DNA from: Eutypella sp. D-1
Lineage: Eukaryota > Ascomycota > Sordariomycetes > Xylariales > Diatrypaceae
Assembly (NCBI GenBank): GCA_023313575.1
Contig: JAJTTP010000003.1
Coordinates: 1,860,001-1,924,000 of the forward strand
Length of the DNA stretch: 64,000 nucleotides
Direction: 5' to 3'
A model generated the notes under the pieces. It saw nothing but the letters and a program-made list of their open reading frames with translations. It was not told the DNA's origin and searched no databases. A program made the position numbers and the translations under genes. This document shows, piece by piece, positions 22,905-33,879 of the stretch. Position 1 is the first letter of the stretch, and every line of letters starts with the position of its first letter.

Positions 22905-24716
22905 TCACCTGTCGTCTGATTTTCGCATTTGTAATTCAATCGACTCGTGCTTTGGCGTGTGGCCGTTCCTTCGCAGGGACTCATCGTCGCTGTCTTCGGC
23001 AAGATCGGTTAGGCCGAACTGACCGGCGGCCGCCTCCTCGTCATATGCCCTCATTAGGCCGTCCCGGTCGGTGGCGCCCCTGCTTCCGATGCTTGACCGC
23101 GGATCCGTACTCCTCCTAGCCTGCATGCTCAGTCGCGTCGTGATACTAGATATCATATCTGTCCCCGTCGCATCGGTCGATCGCCCTGCAAGCATTCTCA
23201 TTCCGTGTGGATCCGCGCGGGAAAGGTTGAGTAGGTAGACGCCGGTGAAGGTGATGAGGAAACCACATAGCAACGAGAGAGTGTTTACTACATCTGTCGT
23301 GTTGAAGCCCGAGAATAGTATGAAAGAGGCGCAAAGCGTTGCGGTGGTGAAAGTGACATAGTAGAGGGGGTTTACTCTGCAAGGGGCTGTTAGAGCTGAT
23401 CTCTAAAGGACAGAGAGGAGAGACGGGGGTTCCTGTATACTCACATCTGGGTAGAGAATTGACTCAGGGCTTTATTGAAGTAGTTCATTTGTGTCAGAAT
23501 GCAGACCGCGGTCAGGATCATAAAGACGTAGGTCGATGGGTGGCTGAACTGGTTGCTCCCGGCAAACGTAAGCTTCAGCGCAATGCCAAACGCCTTGACC
23601 GACATGACGGAGACGGAGCCGACGGTCGAGCAAATGGACAGGTAGATTAGAGGATTGGTCTTTCCGTGAATGGGGGCGACCTTGTAAATCATGACGGAGG
23701 CGAACACTACTACGACCAGGCAGTATAGCAGGAAGCCTACAGTTTATATTAATAATCTGATAAAGTCTGGGGGCGACGCGTGCCAAGAAGGGGTCATCTC
23801 TACTCACCAGGCTGGATGGCGTAGTGTAAGATCTGGTCAATAGTCTGGATCTCCTCGTCTGGAGGGGCGTGAAGAACAATGATGATGGCGCCGAGCAGGC
23901 AAATGGCACAACCCAGCTTTCCCAGCGTGCCCAACTCTTCTTTCAAGATATAGGACCCCAGCACTGCTCCTATCAACACGGATAATGCGCCTAGCGGGGT
24001 AACTAGAATGGCCGGTGCGAAGGCGTATGCGGCGAAATTGCAGACCTCACCAAGAACCACTAGAGGGGTATATTGGTTAGGGGAGGTAACGTAGGTGGCT
24101 TAGGGGTGGCTCAGGGGTAGTGGCGCTTACTGGTAATGATTCCAGCCCACCACATGGGTCTCCTTAAGTAAACGAAGCCATCTCCTGAGAAGCCATGCTT
24201 CTCTTCCGCTTGAATCAAACCCTGTAAATAAAGAGCTTTGTTAACCAAGTGCGACTTTCGACGAAATTGAAACAATATAAGAGGGGCATGGGAAAGAGAG
24301 AGAGAGAGAGAGAGCATCGTTTGCGAAAGCGCGTAGCTAAAATGTATCGTACCTTCTTGGTCAAGACAAAGCTTGTTCCTACACAACCACGCAGTCTAGT
24401 CAGATGTAGTCCATGGAAGCGAAATAGACCCAACCTTGGCAGGTGAGAGAGCGCCGGTAAGAGTACGCCGGTGAGAGTGCGCCGGTGAGAGTGCGCCGGG
24501 ACTTACCAATAGCTAAACTTGAAGAGATGGCCAGAGCCAGCCCGATGTACCTGTAGGCAGGGTTTAAGGTTAGCGTCAATCAATCCACGTAATGTAGTGA
24601 AAAGCATTTATGTAGTGAGAAGGGGCTGAGCGTTAGTCGCAAAGATGGTATGGTAATGGTGGTGCCGGTAAGCGGTTTAGGGGATATGGGAGGTGCCCGT
24701 ACTTATCGTCTATCAT
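22905..24716 (-). CDS. NIPA-family magnesium transporter (DUF803)
   Basis: This multipass membrane protein belongs to the NIPA family, whose animal members transport Mg2+; the exact substrate in fungi is inferred. Seven exons: 24716-24703, 24550-24507, 24378-24353, 24221-24131, 24059-23808, 23736-23445 and 23376-22905, giving 396 aa. The first exon is 14 nt and the third 26 nt. Spliced signatures are MIDDKYIGLALAISSSLAIG, TSFVLTKKGLIQAEEKHGF, YLRRPMWWAGIITMVLGEVC, FAPAILVTPLGALSVLIGAV and STQIVNPLYYVTFTTATLCA. Eight to nine hydrophobic segments fill residues 8-300, followed by a hydrophilic Ser/Arg-rich cytosolic tail. Introns 2 and 3 contain a 14-bp minisatellite and an AG repeat respectively. 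Confidence 0.94.
24441..24500. repeat. 14-bp minisatellite (CGCCGGTGAGAGTG) in NIPA intron 2
   Basis: About four direct units with small changes (GGTAAGAGTA in the first full one) fill half of the 128-bp intron. The array ends 6 bp before the splice donor of exon 2 (GTAAGT, reading the minus strand at 24506). On the plus strand each unit looks like a splice donor, but that strand is antisense to the gene. Confidence 0.9.
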
Positions 24717-25986
24717 TGTGACGGATTATATGATGCGACAGCGGCGCGATTCCAAGTGGCAGGCCGAAGGGGGGGAACAGCGGAAGACCAGAAGACGAGA
24801 AAATTGGATAGAGACAGTAAGGGATGAGTACGAGTGGTCGGTAGTCGTTGATGATGATGATGATGGAAGAAAGGCTCGCACCGGGCGAGACTATGGTAGT
24901 ATACGGCAAGATCGCGGGTTCGCTATCGTGGCTTTCGTGGTGGTCGTGGTCGTGGCCGTGGTCTTTAGTCGCGGTGGTAGTCGCTGTTATTGAAAGGGAT
25001 GGAGGTGGTGGTGGTGCCTGGCGGGGATCGTACGTGCCTCGATCATCAGATGCCACGCAGCGCAGATCCAAGAACTCGGAAATCAAACAAAGGAAAAAAA
25101 GAGGAAAAAAAGAAGAACGAGTGGGAGCTCGGTTGGGTCGTTCGCTCGCTCGCGCGCGACACACAGAAGTTGACGTGCCGTCAGTAGTGTCGTTGTCGTA
25201 GAATTTCCAGAGTAAAATACTGGAGGGATAGACAAGACGACAAGAAGTTGTTGGTTCTTGACTGTCTAAAGCACACACTTTCTCTCTCTCTATCTTCGTC
25301 GCTCGACTGACTGGTGGTTGGCTGACTGGCTGGCTGGTTGGTGGGTTTAAGACCCTTCTAAGAATCGAAGTGGAACGATCGCCTTTTCTTTCTTTCTTGT
25401 CTTTGTCTACCTGTCTACATGTATTCACCTCGCAGGTGAAACAAAAAAACAATAAGGTGTAATAACTAGTAGAGAGAGGGGAACCTTCCGAGCCCAGAGT
25501 TTCTGGGGGATTTGCGAAATAAGATTTGGTTGGACAAGAGACAGGAAAGAGAATAAAGGAGACCGCAGCGAAGAAAGAATGAATGAGTGAGAGTAAGAGT
25601 GAATGACTTGAAAAAAGGTTAATGTGTGTGTGTGGTGTGTATGTGTGTTCGTGTATGTGTCTGGTGATATAATAAGGTTGGTTGTAAAAAGGAAGTTAAT
25701 TCTTGTTAGTCAAATGCGAATAACTAACAATTCTAACTGCTGTTCCTTGATGATGTTCTCGGCGCTTCATGGGAGAGGAACACCGATCACCGATAGCCGA
25801 AGTGTCAACGTGCCAGATACTAGGATACCCAGATACCAGATGCCGGAATGTCCAGAAATGCGAAAAAGTGACTGCCTAGGTCAACTTTGTAATGTGTAAT
25901 GTGGCAGGATGGGTGAGAGAGAAGAAACCTTGGAACCTTGGGGGAGAAACAGAGAGTAGCCCTGGAGAGATCACCTGCACACCTAA

Positions 25987-26028
25987 ACTTGGAACTTGGA
26001 ACTTGGAACTTAGAACTTAGAACTTAGA
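25987..26028. repeat. Six 7-bp tandem units ACTTGGA/ACTTAGA
   Basis: Three ACTTGGA units are followed without gap by three ACTTAGA units. The clean split into two variant blocks suggests one G-to-A change that was then amplified. Confidence 0.95.
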
Positions 26029-28217
26029 CGCAATTCCTATTCCAGATAGGGTAACAATGTATGTAATAACTAAGTATATATGTAAGTAGATTGGCAACGA
26101 AGAAAAAAAAGGACGGTTCAAGGTAAGGTAAGGGTTACCAGGAAGGTAGGTACGCAAGATGCAAGGGCTTAGGCGTGGCTTTTCGTGGGATGTGGGATGT
26201 GTATAGTAGGTAGGTACTTGAACAGACGCCCAGATGTGCCCAGGTGGACGGACAATTCCACCTAGGTAGGTACCTAGGTACTCAGTAAATATGTATGTAC
26301 TTTAAGTTATGGATGGATGGCATTACATTACATACGCAGATACGTAGTTGGGATGCGGCACGAGGGCACAAGGGTGCAAGGGTATAAAAGGGTAATCCAT
26401 AAGAGGGTTTACTCATGAGAAACAGACATGCCTACTACATTACATAGTACTTACTCCGTAATGCTATGTAAGATGCACCTGCAAGTACCGCATACGCAAG
26501 GGTACCAAATGCGGAGGCGCACTGTCCCCCTAAATAGCAGAGTAGCTCGAATACATAGTCATGTACTTATTCAAGTAAGGGTTTAACTACCAGGTAGGTA
26601 AGGTCCTGACTCTGTCGCGAAGGTTTCAGGCTGGAGTGGGCTCGGGCGGCTATGTATAGTACAGGTACATACGGTGGATGTTGTCCACCAGATGGGATGG
26701 TCCACCGGCGGTTCTTAACAATTAGTCGGGGCCCCGGGGTAAGGTTTGGTTGCTTAATTGTATAAACCTTCCGTTTAAATTGAAGGAAGTGGTAAACTAT
26801 CCGGGTGGTAAACTTGTTAAGTACATACCTAAGTAGACCTTAACCTTAGCATGCATCTATCTCATGGATGATCATTGATGGATAAGTACCTAATTAGGTA
26901 GTTAATGAACAAAGAAGAAACACTTGGCCCTCCGGGCACCAAACCTGGGTTGCTGCTGGGCAGGGCACTCGGCCAATCTACCATCTTGCCAGACTTCGCG
27001 CCAGGTACATCACGTAATACCAAGCAAGTCCCAAGCGGCCAAGCAGTCAAAGTGAAAGAGATGGGAAACAAGGGGAAGAAGGAGACTTGGGAGAAAGTCG
27101 AGAAAGTCAGAGGGTGGCTGTGTCGATCGAGTTAAGAAAAGATCCACAGCTAAACTCGTTCAAGTAAGTACTTGAGTCCTTGTTTGAGTTTCTGGAGTTT
27201 CTGAGTTCACAAATGTGGATGATCTACTTGGAAGTATCTATGTATCTATCCATATCGGGGAGTGAGTTCCATCCCTCCAGGGCTGTAAGTTGATGATGAT
27301 GTATATGCTGGTTTATTGCATGTACTCACTTGACGTATCACCTTATTCTGGTGTCGTGTTATTATATTGGAAGGGCAGCCGGCTAAAGTAAAGTTAGACG
27401 CAGAATACAAAAAAAGAGGTATCATAGATGTTTAATTTCGACATGTGCATACAAAACTTTAGACCCGACTTAACTTTATCTAAGGTACGCAGTAGCAGCC
27501 CTAAGTTTATTTACTCTCTTTTTTAGTCAGGAACGGGCCCAACCAAAACCTCGTAGGGTTTTTTGAAACTTCCAGCCTGCATTCCCTTAACCCAGACGAC
27601 GGGCTCCCTCCCACTCGGCACCGTCGGTATCGCCCGTCGCCCGTCGACCCCCCTAAGTGGTGCAGGTCAGCCAGCCAGCTGAGCTATGGTGATGGATGGA
27701 CCCTTGGAAAAAAAAAAGGATGTACAAAAAAAAAACATCGACTAGCGAGTGAGTGAGTGAGTGAAAGGCACGAGAGAAAAAAATCCGCATTAGCTGGTTG
27801 GCCGGCTGACTGGATGTCCTCGTATTTGTCTTCCTGTTCCTGGATCTAAAAAACGAAAATAAATACACGTCTTTTTCGTGTTATCTTACGTGCCCCCCCT
27901 CCTCCGAGTCTTACGTACGTAGGGGCACCGGATCGACCAATAAATACCGAATTGTGGCTTGCTCGCCAATAATTTTTGTTCGCTTGTTCGGCACACCTCG
28001 TTTCCTAATCGGTGGTCCTAAGGCTTGGGTAGTCCGAGTAAGTCTCATACATAGAGAAAGTAGGAAGTCGGCTCGGTTTGCTATGTATGCAGTTTGATGT
28101 TTATTAGTCGGCAAGTCGGGGTTCTCTAGAAGAACTGGGTAATCTATTCCGCTTAGGCTTACGACGACTTAGATGGACATCTAATACCCCCCCCCCCCCT
28201 TCCGATCCATCGTACAT

Positions 28218-28237
28218 ACATACATACGTATGTATGT
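28218..28237. repeat. 20-bp perfect palindrome ACATACATAC/GTATGTATGT
   Basis: Ten bases on each side are exact reverse complements with no spacer, built from CATA/TATG tetramers. It lies in the gene-free region about 1 kb downstream of the acidic-protein gene and could extrude as a cruciform. Confidence 0.9.
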
Positions 28238-29323
28238 GCAAGGTACGGGCGGACGATGATGTATGTGGGCGTTAGGGATGCTATTCCAGGGTCGACATGG
28301 TTAGAGCTGACGAGTCCCCCCCCCCCACAGACCGGGATTATGGTTTATGTATATGTATCTGAACCCCCCCGCCATCTTAGTGTAGATATGTAGATCCTCT
28401 TAGGTAGCCCTAGCCGTCTTGTCTTTTTTCTCTCTTTCTCTCTATGCATGTACGAAATGCTGTCTAGTGTACGTACATAGCCGCGCCCTGAGCGGAGCAT
28501 GCGCTATTAGCCATAGTATTTCACCCTGCAACCCAATGGTGAAGATCTTCAGAAGAAGTATTCATATATGCACTCCAATGCACTCTAATATTGAATCGTA
28601 AGGCAGCGAGAAGTTGTGATGCGAAAGATTGCGTATTACCGCAAAAGCCCTCCTACTCCATCAAGCAGAGTGAACCTAGCAGCCATAGTATCCGAACCGA
28701 GATCGTCTCCTCCCCTTTGGAAATGCATGAGCTTAAAGCGCCGCATTTCCCACGCAGACTCATACGTCCGACCCATGATCGTGGTCCTGCAACATGAAGC
28801 TAGTCCAGCCCATTCCTCAGTAGAAGCGGCGTGTCGCATAAGTAGAAACTACAAACTCCTGCCATCAAGTCCCAAACTTGGCTGGTAAGAGCCTTTGAAG
28901 GCTCTCTTAAACTCCTATGCGCCGGGTATCCTTCCGTACAAGTGCGATCCACCAAAACCAAATGACCGGGTAAAAGTTAAGGCTATCAGAAACCATAGGG
29001 AGGAAGGGGGTAAAAGTGTCGTCAATCCGATACGCCCCTGAACACGGTGTATAATGTCCAGTTTAACGCGCAGAGAATCATCACAACAACTTACCATCAG
29101 AAGAACCTATGCTCAGCTAGGTACTCCTCAAACCTGTTGGATGTTAGTAGACTCAAGACTCCAGTCGAATTAGCGGATCTTGAAGATGGTTAGGGTGTGT
29201 ATGTTAGGTTGCGAGTGCTGCCGAGTTGGATATCAACAGCGGTGTACTACTTCCTTTGGCACCCAATCTGGCGTGCGAGGGGGTCGGGAAATCAAAGAAA
29301 TGATGGGGGGGGCCTGCGATTGA

Positions 29324-32113
29324 TCAAGATCGACGACGCTTGACATCTGCAAGTAGTTAGCAAAATGCTACACGCAAAACTCATAGAATCCGTAGAACTT
29401 ACCGCTTTGTTCATCATCGCCATCCTCAGATTGTGCCCGCGTCCGCTTACCCTGGGGTGATGACACTTGTACCGTCCCCTTGGGAGCAGATGCTATGGTT
29501 CCATTTTTCGCCTCCTCGTTTTCCGACTCCCACGTGATCTCTTCATCGTCGAGCACCTTCAACAGTGCTGGCTTCCGCAAGTTTTCCGTGTTGGTTTCAT
29601 CCTCTCCACCTCCAACGTCGTCTTCGTCATCAGAGTAGTCGATCTCATCGCGTTCGTCACCGTTAAGTGTAGCCGTCACGCTCGTGCTTTCAGAGCCAGA
29701 CACATCTATCGATCCATTGGGTTTCGTTGGCGGCATATGGCCATTTGTGGCTTCCGGTACAGTCGTCTCGTTTGAACTTGCTTGGGTATCGTCAGCGGCA
29801 GCTTCCTGGCCGTCTAAAGGTTCCTCGGATAGATCGTCTTGATAGGAGATGTTAGTGTTTTGCTCGTTGTCAAACCCTATGTCAGGGTGATTATTGCTGT
29901 TCTCTGAAGAAATCGACCGAAAACTCCCGGTAGGGATCGTCTGCGACGTGCGGGCTATTTTTGCCCGCTTGGGAACAATACAAAGGCGCCAGCTAGCATC
30001 AAGTCGCTCGAGTTCCACTAGAAAACAAGCTTCGCATTGACACTCGCCGTCGCCGGTACAAACTATGGCGGAAAGGGGTGAGCTTAGGGAATAGGTGGAA
30101 TTACCCTGCTTCGACGGCGAAAGATCGAGTTCGTCGTCGGAGAAGTCGAGCAAGTCATCTTCAGGACTTTGAGCGTCAGCAGAATCACCCTCATCTGCCT
30201 CCGGCGGATGATCTGTGGAAGCTTCAGTTGTCTTCGTCGTCTCTACCCCTGGCGCATTCGCTTCGCTAACGGGGATCGGCTCAATATCGGCTTCGGCGTT
30301 AGCATTTTCGCCAATGCCGTCGTCCTCGTGGACTTCTGCAGAGGTTAAGTCGTTCTCGTCGACATGCGCCTCTGCGTCATCCTTGGTGTCGTCGTGTTCA
30401 TGTGCTACGTCTACTGCTTCATGGTTAAATGATTCGGACAGCGCGGGACTACCGGGGACAGAATCATGTCCCTCGTCAAACGGTGTCGAATCTCGATATA
30501 CTGCGATCTCAGATAGACCTCTGCCAGTGTTGGCGCTATCTAAAAGCGCCATAAGACGCTGGCTGCAGTTAGGCCTTACCATGAGGTAACAGTACAAGTC
30601 CGGGGGTGCTTCGCCTTCGTCGTTCTTGACTAGGTCATCGTAAAGCTTTAAGATGGTCCCGAAAGTGAATCCTTCCAGGAAATCAGATGTGGTGGACTGA
30701 AGTCTATGTTAGCAATTGCTCATAGATCGGTAGCGATATTGGCAGCCTTACCTCTGCAAATTCAAGTCCAAGCCCGTCTATGTGCATTGCAAGCTCATCC
30801 AAGGGAGAAACCTCTTCCGAAATAACCTCCCTCAAGCTCGTCAAGAACCCAGCAAGAGAGAGTTCAAGAGCGGAGGTGTCTTTCAGGAAATACTGGTTGG
30901 GGTCGTCGTCTTCACCCCTGGCGAATAGTCTGTAGTCCGTCTGGCCGTACGAGATGTACATTTCATGGCGCGTGGCAATCGAGGCTGCATCTTCCGCGAG
31001 TGCATCATCAGTGCCAGCCTCTAGTGCCGGCTCATGGGTAGGATCTTCATGGGTGTCATCGGGATGGTGATCTGTGTCTTTAACTTCTTCTTGCAAGTCA
31101 ACTCCATTCAAGGATGCCTTGTTTTCGACATCGCCCTCCTTCGCATAAGCTTCGTTATCACTCTGCTCATCATACAAGTCATCGTCCGCTTGGTTTGTCT
31201 CATCGTTCAGATTAGCCGTAGACTCGCCATTGTCGACAGGCAGTTGGGCCTTGAGGTCGCCATCAATAGGCGGATTAGCCTCATCCTCAAGCCCGCTGTT
31301 AGGCTGTAATTGTTCAACAGGCTCGCTGGCATTTGGCTCTTCTTCCACAGGATGGTTGTCGGCGTTGGCCACACCGTTGTACTCTTCATCTGGCTTTCCG
31401 TCAGAGGCGTCTTTGCTGGTTTCCGTCGGCATGGCACCTTCTTCAACTGCGCCGAAAGGTCCTGCATCACCATACTCCACATTATCTTGAACAGCGGGTG
31501 CTTGATCAAAGCCTTCCTCGAGGTCGAAGCCATCGTTCTCTTCTGCATTACCAGAAGCAGGAGGTTTCACTGTATCCGCAGGGAGTGCCGTTGTATCCGC
31601 GGGGAGCGTAGTCGTCTCTGCGGGAAGTGCCACCGTCTCTTGGACAGAGTGAACATTTGATGCACCTGCTGCGTCGGTGTCTACAATGGACTCTACCTGG
31701 GCCGTTTCGACCAACCCGAGGGCTTGATCAGTCGTAGTCTGAAACCAATCGCCAGATTCTAGGTTCTGGTCTTCGATGCCCATGTTGGGAGCAAAATCGT
31801 GTGCGTTTACTTGGTTAGATGCACCATAATCCGTTACATCTGGCAACAAGTGCTCATCAGAGCCACCAATATCGATCTCTATATCGTTGGCGGCAGCAGC
31901 GGCTTCGTGGGCAATATCATCGGCATCAATCATACCGTAGGACTCGTCATCTCCTTCACCCATTAATTCATCCCTTCCATCAGAGTTGAAGGTTTCAAAA
32001 TCGGCGAGCTCCATATCCTCGTCGGCTTGGGCGAAATCCAGGTCGATGTCGATATCCTCGGCGAACCCGGGTTGGGCCAGATCTGTGGTGATCTCCATCT
32101 CTTCGTCCGGCAT
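29324..32113 (-). CDS. Acidic, low-complexity conserved ascomycete protein, unknown function
   Basis: Three exons, 32113-30752, 30696-29403 and 29346-29324, give 892 aa. Exon 3 is only 23 nt and ends the protein in DVKRRRS; it is supported by a GTAAGT donor, a TGCTAAC branch site and a TTGCAG acceptor. Reading through instead would add an unrelated tail, FYGFYEFCV. The first 330 residues are strongly acidic (MPDEEMEITTDLAQPGF onward) with direct ALPADTT-type repeats. A compact segment (about 385-520) looks ordered: HEMYISYGQTDYRLFARGE, DTSALELSLAGFLTSLREVI, then FTFGTILKLYDDLVKNDEGE and YCYLMVRPNCSQRLMALLD after the splice. A Cys cluster, CTGDGECQCEACF, follows and could bind metal. The C-terminal part is again acidic. 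Acidic, disordered and with a basic tail suggests a nuclear protein, but I do not recognise the family. Confidence 0.85.
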
Positions 32114-33879
32114 TTTCTCGACAATGAAATTATCGGGTGCGGGATACTATTGCGTTCAAAGGGCCGCGCAGATCCTTCGGAAATACGCCTGCTCAATAAC
32201 CAACGACGTAGTGAAAAAAAGAAAGCACACCGGAAATTTTCCTGGTGGTGGGCAATGCTGGTTTTGATATCAAAGGTTCGATCGTTCCTTCGGGCAAATT
32301 TCAGATGCCAGAGGTTAACAATATAGTTACCGATGGATATGAATATGGATTGTTAACAAAAGACAGGGGCGGGCTCCTGTATTTGGGAAAGGAAAAAAAA
32401 AAAAAGCCCTGTCAGCCTAAGGACAAAGAAAGCCTATTATGGAACCGGAATAGGTAGTTTGCTCCTATTGTAGGACTTGTTGGCAAAGTGGCGTAAATGA
32501 GTAAAGGCGAGTCGGAGTATTGTATTTTGCTTTTCGGTTATCGGTGTCGTTTGCTGTTTGTTCGGTCGCGTTTGCTGTTGTAGCTGTCGGTGTGCGCTTA
32601 CGATGGGTAACGTGATGGTCAAATTGCCACATGTGCATTTGTCGCTACGGTCGCTGCGGTTTGCTGCTGTTGCTGCGGTTGTTGGGGGGGCTCCACAAAC
32701 GGGAAGAGAAATGAGGTGCGATTAGGCACACCCGACAGACAGGCAGACAGACAGGAGAAACAGACAGACGGACAGAATGATGTCAAATCTGCGTGGAATG
32801 TGAGGTCCGTCCGGGTAGCTTGGGTCGTAATAAGATTTCTCACGTCGGAGAAAACTCGCAAAAGGTGTCGAAGATGATGTCTGGTAGTCAAAGTCAAGAG
32901 ATAAACCCGATATTACCTAGAATAAGATCGAATACCCAAGTAAACATAAACTGAAAAGTATGAAGGATGAATGAAGTATGGTAGTTGCCGAAAAGGGCCC
33001 AAGATTACGACTGGTCGGTCCTGTTGTCTCGAAGAAACGCGTTGGAATTCGAAGTTCTGCCAAGCAGAAGGTGAAGAAAGAGTAAGGAAGTGGTTTATTT
33101 TAATGAGTAAAGAGCTGTCTACGTAGGTAAGTAGTCAACTGGATAAGAATCTCTAGATCTTCTTAGTAGTAGAACTTCGTCAGTAATTAAAAGGGAGTTG
33201 TAAAGAGCCTTCGAGGTCGCCACGGTCGCAAATGTCGGCAGGAAAAAGAAGAAAGTTGGTAAAAGTCAAGGGCAGGTCCGATTATCAGCAACTAGCAAGG
33301 TTAATGGTAAGGTTAGGTTACTTAACTACTTAGGTACCTCTAGGTGCTTATGTAGGTACTTGTAATAGAAGAATGGAAGGTTTTGAGCTTAAAGGTTAAG
33401 TGACGGAAGGACGCTAACAGTTTCCACAGTACAAGGTAGGGACCACCCAGGGGTCGAGCTGCAGTGTACTACCTCCCGTATTGTTGTCAGGCCTGCCAGG
33501 CTTGCCAGGCTGTTTGATAAATCTGTGGCTTGCTTACCCAGCCACAACACCGTATCCGCTTCTTACAGCTTAAGGAGAATGAACACCTGGGCATAAACTA
33601 TAGTACCTAACTAAGTACTTGAAATCGGATCGCCTGTGAGGTTTAGCTGGCCGCCTACTACTTACATATTCCACTTACGAAGTTATTTACAAAATCAATA
33701 ATAATACGACAATTTTGGGCAGGATTACCCGCCTGAAATACACCACCAATCTCTGGATCTTCCTTTCACTTACTTATTTCTGTTCTGTGCCATAATTTTT
33801 TTTCGTGGGAAATTGAATTTGAATCGTACACCCCCAGCAGTTAAAACATCGTTGCCGTTCTTCTCGTTGTTGTCGCAAG
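32114..33879. promoter_or_regulatory. Divergent promoter region, acidic protein / delta-COP
   Basis: This is a 1.8-kb head-to-head spacer. It includes a CAGACAGGCAGACAG block near 32733-32775, GCTGTTGCTG repeats near 32660, AGGTACCTCTAGG words near 33330, and a CTTGCCAGGC direct repeat near 33489-33510. Short CCAGTCCAG repeats at 33930-33955 fall inside the first delta-COP intron, not in this spacer. No gene is seen. Confidence 0.6.

Larger units (their letters stand above)
24717..29323. other. 4.6-kb gene-free spacer
   Basis: This region lies upstream of the NIPA gene and downstream of the acidic-protein gene, both on the minus strand. The first 750 bp contain a 249-codon minus frame (24703-25452) that overlaps the NIPA start in another frame. 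It is Ser/Pro- and His/Asp-rich and matches nothing I know, so I treat it as leader DNA. Further on are a 7-bp tandem array (25987-26028), TACCTAGGTA (26271-26280), a 20-bp palindrome (28218-28237) and C11/C12 runs near 28188 and 28315. Frames are short on both strands and no transposon domains are visible. Confidence 0.55.

Noticed and set aside
24703..25452. 249-codon minus-strand open frame overlapping the NIPA start
   Set aside because: The conserved NIPA N-terminus uses the other frame from 24716. This frame is low-complexity (DHGHDHDHHESHD, poly-Ile) and unrecognised.
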